Assembly: GCA_002197545.1 (NCBI GenBank)
Contig: NFUO01000759.1
Coordinates: 1-23,576, forward strand
DNA from: Acidobacteria subdivision 2 bacterium RH1 MAG20
Lineage (GTDB): Bacteria; Acidobacteriota; Terriglobia; Terriglobales; Acidobacteriaceae
Length of the DNA stretch: 23,576 nt
Direction of reading: 5' to 3'
Shown here: positions 1 through 7,934 of the stretch, in pieces
How the letters are laid out: each line of letters begins with the position of its first letter
How positions within the stretch are numbered: position 1 is the stretch's first letter
The notes under the pieces: model-generated
What the model was told of the DNA's origin: nothing
Seen by the model: only the letters and a program-made list of their open reading frames with translations
The model's database searches: none
Program-made: the position numbers and the translations under genes

Positions 1-120
1 CCAATCCTCGCCATCGCCGGCATCAAGATGCGCCGCATGATGGGGTTCATGGTCGTCACCTTCGCCGTCTCCGCAGTAGTCTTCGGCTTCGCTCTGCTCT
101 TTCTGATTCCCACCCCGTAA
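1..120 (+). CDS. C-terminal fragment of an integral membrane protein
   Basis: Reading frame 1 is open from the window edge to a TAA at 118-120 and gives the last 39 residues of a protein that starts outside the window. It has a short basic loop (GIKMRRMMG) followed by one long hydrophobic helix (FMVVTFAVSAVVFGFALLFL) and a short Ile-Pro-Thr-Pro tail, so it ends in or just after a transmembrane helix. The pattern of a basic GIK-R motif before a last helix resembles the end of short-chain fatty acid transporters of the AtoE/TIGR00366 type, but that is a guess from very little sequence. Direction is away from the YncE-like gene, with a terminator-like hairpin between them. Confidence 0.5.
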   Translation, partial: PILAIAGIKMRRMMGFMVVTFAVSAVVFGFALLFLIPTP

Positions 121-285
121 TACAACGCCACAAGGATTCAGCCTTGTCTGTTCTCCCGAATCCAACCCTAATCTACGGATGCTCAATCCATGCAACTTCA
201 TCGTATGAATGAGAACACAGTTCCTCCAACCAGTATGCTGTTGCCTGTCCCTCCCCATTTCCCCCACAAGCCATCGCACAACAAG

Positions 286-333
286 AAAGCCCGCCATTCC
301 CTCCCCAAACCACAGGGCGGAACAGCGGGCTTT
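286..333. terminator. Terminator-like hairpin between convergent genes
   Basis: A perfect 9-bp inverted repeat, AAAGCCCGC at 286-294 and GCGGGCTTT at 325-333, has a 30-nt loop that itself contains a second GGCGG/CCGCC pairing option. It sits just past the stop of the minus-strand YncE-like gene (ends 349) and downstream of the plus-strand membrane protein (ends 120), so it could stop transcription from both sides. The T-tracts are short, so termination efficiency is uncertain. Confidence 0.5.
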
Positions 334-348
334 GGATGCATGCCGAAC

Positions 349-1395
349 CTACTGCATCGTGTAGGTCAGCACCTTCGCCATAGCCTTGGTATCGCCCGGC
401 GAAGCAGCCAGCACGATCTTCTTCATCTCCGGAAGCAGTATCCCCGTCTTGGCTCCCGGAGCCGTCGTCACCTTAGCCACTACCTTCAAGCTGTTCGGGT
501 TGCTAGTGTCGTAGATCTCTGTATAGCCCTGCCCACCCGGAACATACAAGCGATGAGCACCGGCGTCATACATCACCTGGTCGGAGCGCATCGGCGCGTC
601 CTGCGTGCCGATAACCTTCCCGTTGTCCGAGTTCATCACCACTACCTTGCCCGCCGGCTTTCCGCTCATGTCCGCCCGGCACACCACGTACAGCCGGTGT
701 TGCCCTTCGTCCAAAGCCACCATTGCATTCTGCTCCGCTGGAGGAACGGGCCACTCGGCAATTTTCTTCATGGTCTTCCTGTCCACCACGGCCATCTTGC
801 CGTGCTCCGTCAGGTTCACGAAGATGCGGTTCCCATTCTGCTCGAGCGCGATTGCCTCGACATGGTTGTCGTTGAACGTAACGCCGCCTAGCCGTTGTCC
901 GGTATCCGGATTGATTGCTTCGATATTGGCCGTCTTCATATCGACATCCTTGCCGCCGGTCACGATGTAGTACACATTCGCCTTCGCATCGTACGCAGCC
1001 GAATCCGCGCCCTCCGTCAGCTTGACTGAGCCTTTGAGTGCATATGTATTCGCATCCAGAATCTTTGTCATCGTCTTCCCGCTGTCCGTCACGATGATCG
1101 TCGAAGCCCCTGGGCGTACCAGAATGCTGTGCGGAGCGCCGAAGCCCGGCACTGTTTTCAAATGTTTGCCTGTCTTCAGGTCGAAGACCTCCAGCGTTGC
1201 ATGGTCCTCTGCCGCCAGGAGCAGCCGCCCGCGTTGGTGATCCACGGCAAAGTGATCGAAATCACCGGTGTAGCCCGGGAGCGTCACAGTTCCTGTCAGA
1301 TTCAAAGGTGCCGCCGCCTGCGCCTGTGCCATCGCACAAATAGCCGCGGACGAACTCAAGACGAGCAGCCCCACCAATGTTTTCCGAATTCTCAT
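349..1395 (-). CDS. Secreted YncE-like beta-propeller protein
   Basis: Encodes 348 residues. An N-terminal Sec signal peptide (residues 1 to about 27, ending in AQAQAAA) is followed by repeated blades of about 40-45 residues, each with a pattern like H/V-A-V-D-x-x-x-x-R-L/I-x-V and a D-x-x-T/N-x-K turn. This is typical of YncE/NHL/cytochrome-D1-like seven-bladed propellers; no catalytic residues are evident. The start at 1395 is supported by AGGAGAG about 8 nt upstream. In E. coli, yncE lies beside the TonB receptor gene yncD, so an accessory periplasmic role alongside the nearby TonB receptor is plausible but unproven. An 11-bp-phased operator-like element lies 96-133 nt upstream of the start (1491-1528), shared with several PstS-like genes of the locus. 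The exact ligand is unknown. Confidence 0.8.
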   Translation of the reverse strand: MRIRKTLVGLLVLSSSAAICAMAQAQAAAPLNLTGTVTLPGYTGDFDHFAVDHQRGRLLLAAEDHATLEVFDLKTGKHLKTVPGFGAPHSILVRPGASTIIVTDSGKTMTKILDANTYALKGSVKLTEGADSAAYDAKANVYYIVTGGKDVDMKTANIEAINPDTGQRLGGVTFNDNHVEAIALEQNGNRIFVNLTEHGKMAVVDRKTMKKIAEWPVPPAEQNAMVALDEGQHRLYVVCRADMSGKPAGKVVVMNSDNGKVIGTQDAPMRSDQVMYDAGAHRLYVPGGQGYTEIYDTSNPNSLKVVAKVTTAPGAKTGILLPEMKKIVLAASPGDTKAMAKVLTYTMQ

Positions 1396-1490
1396 CCGAT
1401 ATCTCTCCTCATGTAGATCTATGCCTTATGGCCGATTGGATTGGTCCACTCCATCGCAGTGGACTTCTCATGTAAGCATCCCGTCTCTGC

Positions 1491-1528
1491 ATGAGTTCGC
1501 GCTGAAACCTAAATGAAATCCCATTCAT
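1491..1528 (-). promoter_or_regulatory. 11-bp-phased operator-like element upstream of the YncE-like gene
   Basis: On the plus strand: ATGAG (1491), CTGAA (1502), ATGAA (1513), TTCAT (1524), each start exactly 11 bp after the previous one. Read toward the gene (minus strand) it is ATGAA-N6-TTCAT-N6-TTCAG-N6-CTCAT, the same order and spacing as the element at 12458-12495. Direct repeats at 11-bp pitch are the known layout of PhoB/OmpR-family response-regulator sites; assigning PhoB is inference. Confidence 0.6.
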
Positions 1529-1749
1529 GCAGGCCTTCATAGATCCCATGCTTGCGCGTTTCGCAGCAAAGTATTGCAGGAGTCGACGGGTAGCCCACAC
1601 TCCCATCGACAAATAAGTCGTACAAGCCCAGCACTACAGGATGGTGAGCCGCGCGCCTGCCAATTTTTCTTGTCGTCCCGGAGAAGATCCGCTGGCTGGG
1701 ATCGGCACTCCGTCACATCTGCGCATTGGGCCAGGAAGGCTATTGCAGC

Positions 1750-1787
1750 ATTAATGCAATTTCATGTTCGCTCAATACGAACTTCAT
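1750..1787 (+). promoter_or_regulatory. Weak copy of the phased element upstream of PstS-like 1
   Basis: ATTAA (1750), TTCAT (1761), TCAAT (1772), TTCAT (1783) are at 11-bp pitch in plus orientation. Two units are exact, one (ATTAA) has a single mismatch to ATGAA and the third unit does not match. It lies 223-260 nt before the start of PstS-like 1, farther than the other copies, so it is only a candidate. Confidence 0.3.
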
Positions 1788-2009
1788 TCCAGCGCCAGAG
1801 ACTGCCCCAGTCTAAATATTCACAATTTCCGGGTACCTGAATTTCTTACTGCGTCGTAATCCAGAACATGCATCGACAAAAGAGAATTATGTCAACCAAA
1901 ACGTACCATTCACACTCAGTCTGTTACATCGGCGGATTTTTCATGCCGGTATCGCGCTGCCGTAAACCATAGTAGACACATGGGTGTAAGGCTCTAAAGG
2001 GGAAGACCG

Positions 2010-3212
2010 ATGACCAAACATAGGCTTGCGGCTCTTGCGGTGCTTTCTGCTGCGATGACCATCGCAGCAATCGCACAGCGGGGAGCAAATACGACTCCGA
2101 AGGGAAGAGCCAACGGGATGAAGATGCAGGAAGCCCGTGACAAAATGATGACCGAGCGCGGAAAGCAAGTGATGTACACCAAGAAGTTCGATCTTTCGGG
2201 TCTACCTGATTACAAGCCACGACAAAAGGTTTCAGGCACTATCCGGCTATGGGGTAGCAACTACATCACCGACGGCAGGACTGGAAAGCTCTGGGAAGAT
2301 GCCTTACGAAAGTATCACCCGAATGTGAAGTTCGAATGGCACATGAAGACAACCTCCGCTGCCGTGCCCTCGTTGGTGTTCGGCGTCAGCGACATCGGCA
2401 TGGGCCGCAAGGTCACCTTCAGCGAGCTCCAGATGTATGAGCGGTACACCAATCATGACCCGTTGGAGATAGACATTGCCACAGGATCTTATGACGTGCC
2501 CGGCTGGCAACCAGGTTTTGGTGTGATTGTTAGTAAAGATAATCCGATCGATCACATCTCGATGGAACAGCTCGACGGTATCTTTGGAGCCGAGCGCGAC
2601 GGCGGCTGGGAGGGTACAAGCTGGCATGCCGAGTGGGCGCGGGGTCCGGAGAAAAATATCCGCACGTGGGGGCAGCTTGGCCTTACTGGCGAATGGGCGG
2701 ACAAGCCAATCGATGTCTATGGACTGAATCTCCGCTATCACCAGGCCACCGAGATCTCGGACTGGATTCTTCAATCGAGCGACAAGTGGAATGAGAACTT
2801 GCGGACCTATGCGAACTACGTGAGCCCTAACGGCACACTGTCTCGCAATATGAATGCAGATATTGCCGCGGACAAATATGGCATTGGCATAGTGGCCGCG
2901 CCAACCAAGGCTCTTGGTGGAGGTAAGCAGCCAGAGGCGAAGATCCTGGCCCTGGGCTGGACCAACGCCGGCCCTTTCGTGCCGTACACGATGGACAATC
3001 TTCAAAATCGCACCTATCCAATGTTCGATAGAATCTACGCCTACGCGAATGACGATCCAGAAAAGGGACTGGACCCGAAGGTGGCGGAATTTCTGCGCTT
3101 CGTCGTAAGTCGGCAAGGCCAGGAGTTGATGGAGCAAGATGGAAAATATCTGCCGCTCACCGCAGAAGTAGCACGTGCGCAGCTTGCCAAACTCAATGAG
3201 GCGTCCAAATGA
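2010..3212 (+). CDS. PstS-like periplasmic binding protein 1 (long type)
   Basis: Encodes 400 residues, longer than classical PstS. Sec signal peptide 1 to about 23 (AAIAQ), then an extra lysine/methionine-rich segment (24-55), the motif YTKKFDLSGLPDYKP (56-70) shared almost exactly with copy 4, and the PBP_like_2-type binding fold. Landmarks: SGTIRLWGSN (75-84) at the first anion loop, KDNPI (176-180), DGIFGAERDGGW (189-200), WGQLGLTGEWADKPI (220-234) and the C-terminal FLRFVVSRQGQE block (361-372). Where true PstS carries the Arg/Ser-Gly-Thr phosphate loop, this protein has YGLNLRYHQATEIS (237-250), so phosphate may not be the ligand. AAAGGGGAAG precedes the ATG. It is first in the plus-strand arm, 195 bp before the TonB receptor. 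The family is clear; the ligand is unknown. Confidence 0.85.
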   Translation: MTKHRLAALAVLSAAMTIAAIAQRGANTTPKGRANGMKMQEARDKMMTERGKQVMYTKKFDLSGLPDYKPRQKVSGTIRLWGSNYITDGRTGKLWEDALRKYHPNVKFEWHMKTTSAAVPSLVFGVSDIGMGRKVTFSELQMYERYTNHDPLEIDIATGSYDVPGWQPGFGVIVSKDNPIDHISMEQLDGIFGAERDGGWEGTSWHAEWARGPEKNIRTWGQLGLTGEWADKPIDVYGLNLRYHQATEISDWILQSSDKWNENLRTYANYVSPNGTLSRNMNADIAADKYGIGIVAAPTKALGGGKQPEAKILALGWTNAGPFVPYTMDNLQNRTYPMFDRIYAYANDDPEKGLDPKVAEFLRFVVSRQGQELMEQDGKYLPLTAEVARAQLAKLNEASK

Positions 3213-3407
3213 GACTTCAAGCCGCCGCAACAGTAAAGCGTTTCCTTCGCCGGGATCGCCAGGCTTAGCTGCTGCTGCGTGATGGATGAAGTCAGGAATT
3301 CGCTTTTGTTTGGAAGTCACTGACTGAGGACAAATCAAGTTCGACTCAACCAACCAGTCAAGCTGGACACCAACTTACTGTGAACACTTATTACTGGAGA
3401 CAAACGC

Positions 3408-6400
3408 ATGCAGCCCAACAAAACGATTCAGTTGTTCACTAAATCCGCTCAGCGGAGGATAGCCGCCGACATCTCTCATTCCACTCGCTACGCGGCGCTT
3501 CTCTTGTCCTGTGGCACGCTTCTCTGCGTCTCCGCGGCGGCGCAGGTCTCCGGCGGAAGCATTACAGGAACCTTGACTGATTCAACAGGGGCGGTTATCT
3601 CCGGTGCCCACGTCAAGATCACCAACCATGCGACCAGCATCTCCCAGATGGTGACGTCGACCAGCAGCGGCGTTTTCAACGATCCAAATCTTCCACCTGG
3701 CAACTACGACCTTCTAGTCAAGGAGCCTGGCTTCCGCGAGGAACATGCCACCGCCATCGTGGCTGTGGGGCGAAACGATGTTCTGAACCTGCAATTGGAG
3801 GTTGGCGCCGCCAACGCCACAACGGTTGAAGTGACATCGGCAAGCCCAGTGGTCGATCTGGGCAGCTCAGCACTCACCCAGGACGTTGACGGCAAGACGG
3901 TCCGCGAGCTGCCGCTCAATGGACGCGACTGGACGTCACTCAGCGCACTCGAGCCCGGAGTTCATCCCGTCGACAACCAGGTCGCACTTTCGGCCGGAAA
4001 CAACGCCCGCGCCAATCGCGGTGTCGGAAGTTCTTTTACCATTGGCGGCAACCGTCCCCAGCAGAACAGTTACAAGCTCGACGGCATCACGGTTAACGAC
4101 TACTCCGGAGGAGGTCCCGGCGGCGCGCTCGGCCTCACCCTCGGTGTCGATGCCATCCAGGAATTTTCGGTTGTCACTTCCAATGCCACGGCGGAATATG
4201 GTCGCGTGTCTGGCGGTGTTATTTCAGCCGTCACGCGAGCCGGCGGGAACCAGTTCCACGGCTCGGCCTATGAGTTCATCCGCAACAGTGCTCTTGATGC
4301 GACCCCCTACTTCGCCACCGGGACCGCTCCTTTCAAGCGTAATCAGTTCGGCGGCACCATTGGTGGACCAATCTTGCATAATCGCACCTTCTTCTTCTTC
4401 GACTATGAAGGCATACGTCAGACCCGCAGCATCGGCAGCTCGGTGACTACACCAACCGCTTCAGCCCGAACGGGCAATCTCCACTGCACGGTCAAAGGAG
4501 TTACCAAGCCATGCCCGGTCACGGTCAATCCCGGCGTCATGCCCTACTTCGCCATCTACCCTCTGCCGAACGATGGCAGCACCGGCGACACAGGCAGTTA
4601 TACCTTCACCTCCAGTTCCAAGGTAGGAGAAAACTTCTTTACCGGACGCCTCGATCACAACCTATCGGAGAACGATGCCTTGCATGGCACGGCACAAAGC
4701 GACAACTCTGAAAACACTCAGCCCGATGCTTATGACTTCATCAACCTCGGACTCCTTGTTCATCGCAAGCTTTTCGCGATCGAGGAGCGTCATAGCTTCA
4801 CGCCAAGCCTCTTGAACTTCGCTCGCGTCGGATATTCACGCACCGTCGTCATTGCTCCCAGCAGTTCGAGCGCCATCAACCCGCTGGCTAACGATACCTC
4901 GCTCGGCTTTACTCCCGACGCAACGGTGGGCGAAATCGACGTCCCAGGCCTGAGTGCGTTCCTTGGCGGAGTCAACGCCGAGGGCACCTATACGTATCAC
5001 TACAATAGCTATCAGGCCTCCGACGATCTTTACTGGACGCGTGGCAAGCACTCAATCCAGGCCGGAGCTTCTATTGAGTACATTCAAGCCAACAATGCGG
5101 GTGTCACCACCGCGGGGCGATTTGTCTTCAACTCCCTCGCCGATTTCCTCACAGCTAGCCCTGCAAGCTTCACGTCGCGTGTGCCCGGCAACAGTAATCC
5201 GATTTACTTGCGGCAGCAGATCTACGGCGGGTATCTGCAGGATTCCTGGCGCGTTCGGCAGAACCTGACCTTCAGCCTTGGAGTGCGGTATGAACCCACT
5301 TCTCTTGTTCACGAAAAGTATGGCCATACAGCAACCCTTCTAACCGAAACTTCGCCCACACCTAAGTTGGGGCCGCCCTATTATCAAAACCCAACACAGC
5401 GGAATATTTCGCCACGGGTTGGAGTTATCTTGGATCCATTCAATGCCGGCAAGACGTCTATACGCGCGGGTTTTGGTGTCTATGACACGCTACCTCTGAC
5501 CTATATGTTCCAGCTCGTCTCGCTGAACGTCGCTCCCTATGCGCTCAATCTGCAAGTAGGCGCGCCAACGCTTGCGGCTGGCGACTTTCCAAAGAACGCC
5601 TACTCTAAAGCTCTCGACGTCAACGCCTCGCGGTACGGTTATATTCAGCAGAACCCAGGCCGCTCCTATGTCGAGCAGTACCAGCTCAACGTCGAGCAGC
5701 AACTTGCTCCCCAGACTTCCCTTGAGATCGGCTACACGGGAGCACATGGCGTACACCAGCCTCTACGCAGCAACGACATCAACATTGTGCAGCCCATCCC
5801 ATCCATGGATCCGTACCACCTCATATGGCCCACCACAGGCGGTGTCAAGATCAACCCTTCTGCCGGAGTAATCGATGCTCTGGCGTGGATCGAATCGACC
5901 AATTACAACTCTATGATCGCGGCCCTTCGGCACAGTTCAAAGAACGTCCGTCTCGGTGTGTCTTACACGTTTGGCAAGTCAATCGACGAAAGCTCCTCCT
6001 CTATATCCGGTACGGACTATTCCACCGGGATTCAGGCGCCTTTCATCAATGAAATTGGCAGATTCCGCGGGCGCTCGGACTTCGATATTACGCACAACCT
6101 CGTCCTCAGCGGCCTCTACAATATCGAGGGCCCGAAGAACCCAGGTTTTTTCAAGACCATTGGCGGCGGATACCAGGTCAGCGGCATCTTCCGCTCCTCC
6201 AGCGGTCAGCCCTTCACCCCTACCATCACTGGCGATCCACTCGGCCTGGGCAACGCCAATCCCTTCTCCTTTCCCGATCGTATAGAGGGCTACGGCTGCT
6301 CTGGCAATCCTGTCAATATCGCCGACAAGAAGAATTACCTGAAGCGTCAGTGCTTCGCCTTCCCGGCCACGGCACGCACCTTCGGCAACCTTCAACGCAA

Positions 6401-6659
6401 CTCCATCAACGGTCCCAAGCTCAACAACGTGGACTTCTCACTGGTGAAGAACACCGCGGTTCCGCGCATCTCCGAAGCGTTCCATGCCGAGTTCCGTGCC
6501 GAGTTCTTCAATATCCTCAATCACCCCAGCTTCGCCGTCCCTGGGCGCTCCAACTCGACGGTCTTCAATGCCAAAGGCGCTGCGCTAACGCCCGCGGTAC
6601 TTACCGCCGTCGCTGCCCCGGAACGCCAAATACAATTCGGTCTTAAGCTGATCTTCTGA
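3408..6659 (+). CDS. Oar-like TonB-dependent outer-membrane receptor with carboxypeptidase-regulatory-like domain
   Basis: Encodes 1083 residues. An extended N-terminus with a signal peptide (hydrophobic 29-44, likely cleavage around A45) precedes a carboxypeptidase-regulatory-like beta-sandwich (about 48-133, GSITGTLTDSTGAVISGAHV), then a plug domain (about 150-285) with ELPLNGRDW (167-175), DGITVND and the IQEFSVVTSNATAEYGR motif. The rest is a large beta-barrel ending in ...QFGLKLIF, a C-terminal aromatic residue typical of BAM substrates. No clear TonB box or STN domain is seen. Such receptors import large or scarce ligands using TonB energy. Here it is the only outer-membrane receptor among twelve PstS-like binding proteins, so it is the likely entry port of the system (inference). 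TGGAGAC precedes the ATG, and a terminator follows at 6673-6720. Confidence 0.92.
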   Translation: MQPNKTIQLFTKSAQRRIAADISHSTRYAALLLSCGTLLCVSAAAQVSGGSITGTLTDSTGAVISGAHVKITNHATSISQMVTSTSSGVFNDPNLPPGNYDLLVKEPGFREEHATAIVAVGRNDVLNLQLEVGAANATTVEVTSASPVVDLGSSALTQDVDGKTVRELPLNGRDWTSLSALEPGVHPVDNQVALSAGNNARANRGVGSSFTIGGNRPQQNSYKLDGITVNDYSGGGPGGALGLTLGVDAIQEFSVVTSNATAEYGRVSGGVISAVTRAGGNQFHGSAYEFIRNSALDATPYFATGTAPFKRNQFGGTIGGPILHNRTFFFFDYEGIRQTRSIGSSVTTPTASARTGNLHCTVKGVTKPCPVTVNPGVMPYFAIYPLPNDGSTGDTGSYTFTSSSKVGENFFTGRLDHNLSENDALHGTAQSDNSENTQPDAYDFINLGLLVHRKLFAIEERHSFTPSLLNFARVGYSRTVVIAPSSSSAINPLANDTSLGFTPDATVGEIDVPGLSAFLGGVNAEGTYTYHYNSYQASDDLYWTRGKHSIQAGASIEYIQANNAGVTTAGRFVFNSLADFLTASPASFTSRVPGNSNPIYLRQQIYGGYLQDSWRVRQNLTFSLGVRYEPTSLVHEKYGHTATLLTETSPTPKLGPPYYQNPTQRNISPRVGVILDPFNAGKTSIRAGFGVYDTLPLTYMFQLVSLNVAPYALNLQVGAPTLAAGDFPKNAYSKALDVNASRYGYIQQNPGRSYVEQYQLNVEQQLAPQTSLEIGYTGAHGVHQPLRSNDINIVQPIPSMDPYHLIWPTTGGVKINPSAGVIDALAWIESTNYNSMIAALRHSSKNVRLGVSYTFGKSIDESSSSISGTDYSTGIQAPFINEIGRFRGRSDFDITHNLVLSGLYNIEGPKNPGFFKTIGGGYQVSGIFRSSSGQPFTPTITGDPLGLGNANPFSFPDRIEGYGCSGNPVNIADKKNYLKRQCFAFPATARTFGNLQRNSINGPKLNNVDFSLVKNTAVPRISEAFHAEFRAEFFNILNHPSFAVPGRSNSTVFNAKGAALTPAVLTAVAAPERQIQFGLKLIF

Positions 6660-6672
6660 TCGATCAACCACG

Positions 6673-6720
6673 AAGCCGCTCATCCCATCAACAGGACTGG
6701 CGGCTTTCCTCTTAGTTATT
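6673..6720 (+). terminator. Rho-independent terminator after the TonB receptor gene
   Basis: AAGCCGC at 6673-6679 pairs with GCGGCTT at 6700-6706, with extra G-C pairing inside a 20-nt loop, followed by a T-rich run (TCCTCTTAGTTATTCTTT). It lies 13 nt after the receptor stop codon and separates it from PstS-like 2. Confidence 0.6.
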
Positions 6721-6791
6721 CTTTGTAGGTGCAGAACTGTTCCTTCTTACTCACGGATGGCATTGTTAAGCTCTGATTTTTGGAAACTCTG

Positions 6792-7934
6792 ATGAACGTG
6801 AAGCCCGGAAGACATCGATACAACCCGAGACTTGGAGCCAGCGTACTCCTGTTGTGCTGCTTCGGTGTGTTGGGTACGGATGTGGCATCCGGGCAGGTGG
6901 ATCAGTCCATTACCGCGGCTCACTCCACCGGGGGAAAGGAAGGGCTCGACGCGGAACAGCGTGCGCTTGCTGCGTTACCCCACTACATGCCGCAACAGTC
7001 GGTCTCGGGCACGATCCGGCTATGGGGCCACGGAGCACCCATTCTCGATTTTATGGGGATGCTGGTGAAGGCCTGGGAAGAGGGCTTTGTCAGATATCAG
7101 CCGGGGGTTCGCTTCGAATACGATATGTACGGCACAGCCTCGGCTATGGGTGCGCTTTATACGGGCGCCGGCGACATCGCCATTCTTGGGCAGGAGATCT
7201 ATCCTTTTGAGTTAACCGCCTTTAGGCGCGTCAAACGCTATGCTCCGACGGAGATCGAGATCGCGACCGGAAGTGTGGATGTACGGAACTTCGATTTCGC
7301 CATTGGAGTGTTTGTCAACAAAGATAATCCGCTCTCAAAGCTGACGCTCGACCAGATCAACGAAATCTTTGCGTACCAGGAGCGCGGCGGCGAACCCAAC
7401 ATCGAGACGTGGGGGCAACTGGGGCTAACAGGAGAATGGGCAGATAAGCCGATCCATCTATATGGATGGACATCGGCCGATGTCTTCTCTACCTTCGTAC
7501 AAAATGCGGCGCTCCATGGCAGTCACAAGTGGAGGTGCGGCATGAAGGAATACGTTCACATCCACAATGCGGATGGAACGATCTACGATAGCGGCCAGCA
7601 AATCCTGGATGCTCTCGCGAACGACCCTTATGGGATGGCATTGTCCAATGTTCGCTATATAAAGAGTGGAGTGAAGTCGTTGGCCATAGGGCGTAGTGCG
7701 GCAGGCCCGTATTATCAGCCGACCAAAGCGACCCTGATCGACCGCGAGTATCCGCTGGGGCGCATCATTCCGGCAGAGATTGATCGCCAGCCAGGACAGC
7801 CAGTGGATCCAGCGGTGAAGGAATTTCTCCGCTACATCCTCAGCCGCGAAGGGCAGGAGGACATTGTGCGCAATGGGAAATATCTGCCGATGAATGCCGA
7901 GGCGGTGAAGAAGCAGTTGGAGAAGCTCAATTGA
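6792..7934 (+). CDS. PstS-like periplasmic binding protein 2
   Basis: Encodes 380 residues from the ATG at 6792, which has GGAA about 8 nt upstream; an in-frame TTG at 6780 is less likely because it has no ribosome binding site. Signal peptide about 1-34 (LLLCCFGVLGTDVASGQ). The fold shows VSGTIRLWGHGAP (71-83), GTASAMGALYTGAGDIAILG (114-133), VNKDNPL (175-181), TWGQLGLTGEWADKPIHLYGW (206-226) and the C-terminal FLRYILSREGQE block. In place of the PstS phosphate-binding loop it has YGWTSADVFSTF. The gene ends in a 4-nt overlap with PstS-like 3, so the two are surely co-transcribed. It belongs to the short-loop subtype, without the GGW-G-T-W insert of copies 1, 4, 11 and 12. Confidence 0.83.
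   Translation: MNVKPGRHRYNPRLGASVLLLCCFGVLGTDVASGQVDQSITAAHSTGGKEGLDAEQRALAALPHYMPQQSVSGTIRLWGHGAPILDFMGMLVKAWEEGFVRYQPGVRFEYDMYGTASAMGALYTGAGDIAILGQEIYPFELTAFRRVKRYAPTEIEIATGSVDVRNFDFAIGVFVNKDNPLSKLTLDQINEIFAYQERGGEPNIETWGQLGLTGEWADKPIHLYGWTSADVFSTFVQNAALHGSHKWRCGMKEYVHIHNADGTIYDSGQQILDALANDPYGMALSNVRYIKSGVKSLAIGRSAAGPYYQPTKATLIDREYPLGRIIPAEIDRQPGQPVDPAVKEFLRYILSREGQEDIVRNGKYLPMNAEAVKKQLEKLN

Larger units (their letters stand above)
1396..2009. other. 614-bp divergent intergenic region
   Basis: This is the promoter region between the minus-strand YncE-like gene and plus-strand PstS-like 1. I see no convincing coding sequence: the short open frames here (for example 1574-1840 +, 1409-1612 -) lack ribosome binding sites and recognisable protein character. 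It is more AT-rich than the genes. It contains the strong phased element at 1491-1528, oriented to YncE, and a weaker candidate at 1750-1787, oriented to PstS-like 1. Nothing else was recognised. Confidence 0.6.

Noticed and set aside
1574..1840. An 88-residue plus-strand frame in the large intergenic region
   Set aside because: No ribosome binding site, biased Ser/Arg/Gln composition, and it runs across the candidate regulatory element at 1750.
2304..3353. A 349-residue open frame on the minus strand opposite PstS-like 1
   Set aside because: It is a shadow of the coding strand. Similar long antisense frames lie opposite copies 4 (9002-10057), 11 (18632-19747) and 12 (19969-21129), and they resemble each other only because the sense genes do. 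No ribosome binding sites, signal peptides or sensible composition.
3334..3361. ATCAA, CTCAA and GTCAA repeats upstream of the TonB receptor gene
   Set aside because: The first two are 11 bp apart but the third is 12 bp away, the core lacks TTCAT and there is no inverted first unit, so I do not count it as a copy of the phased element.
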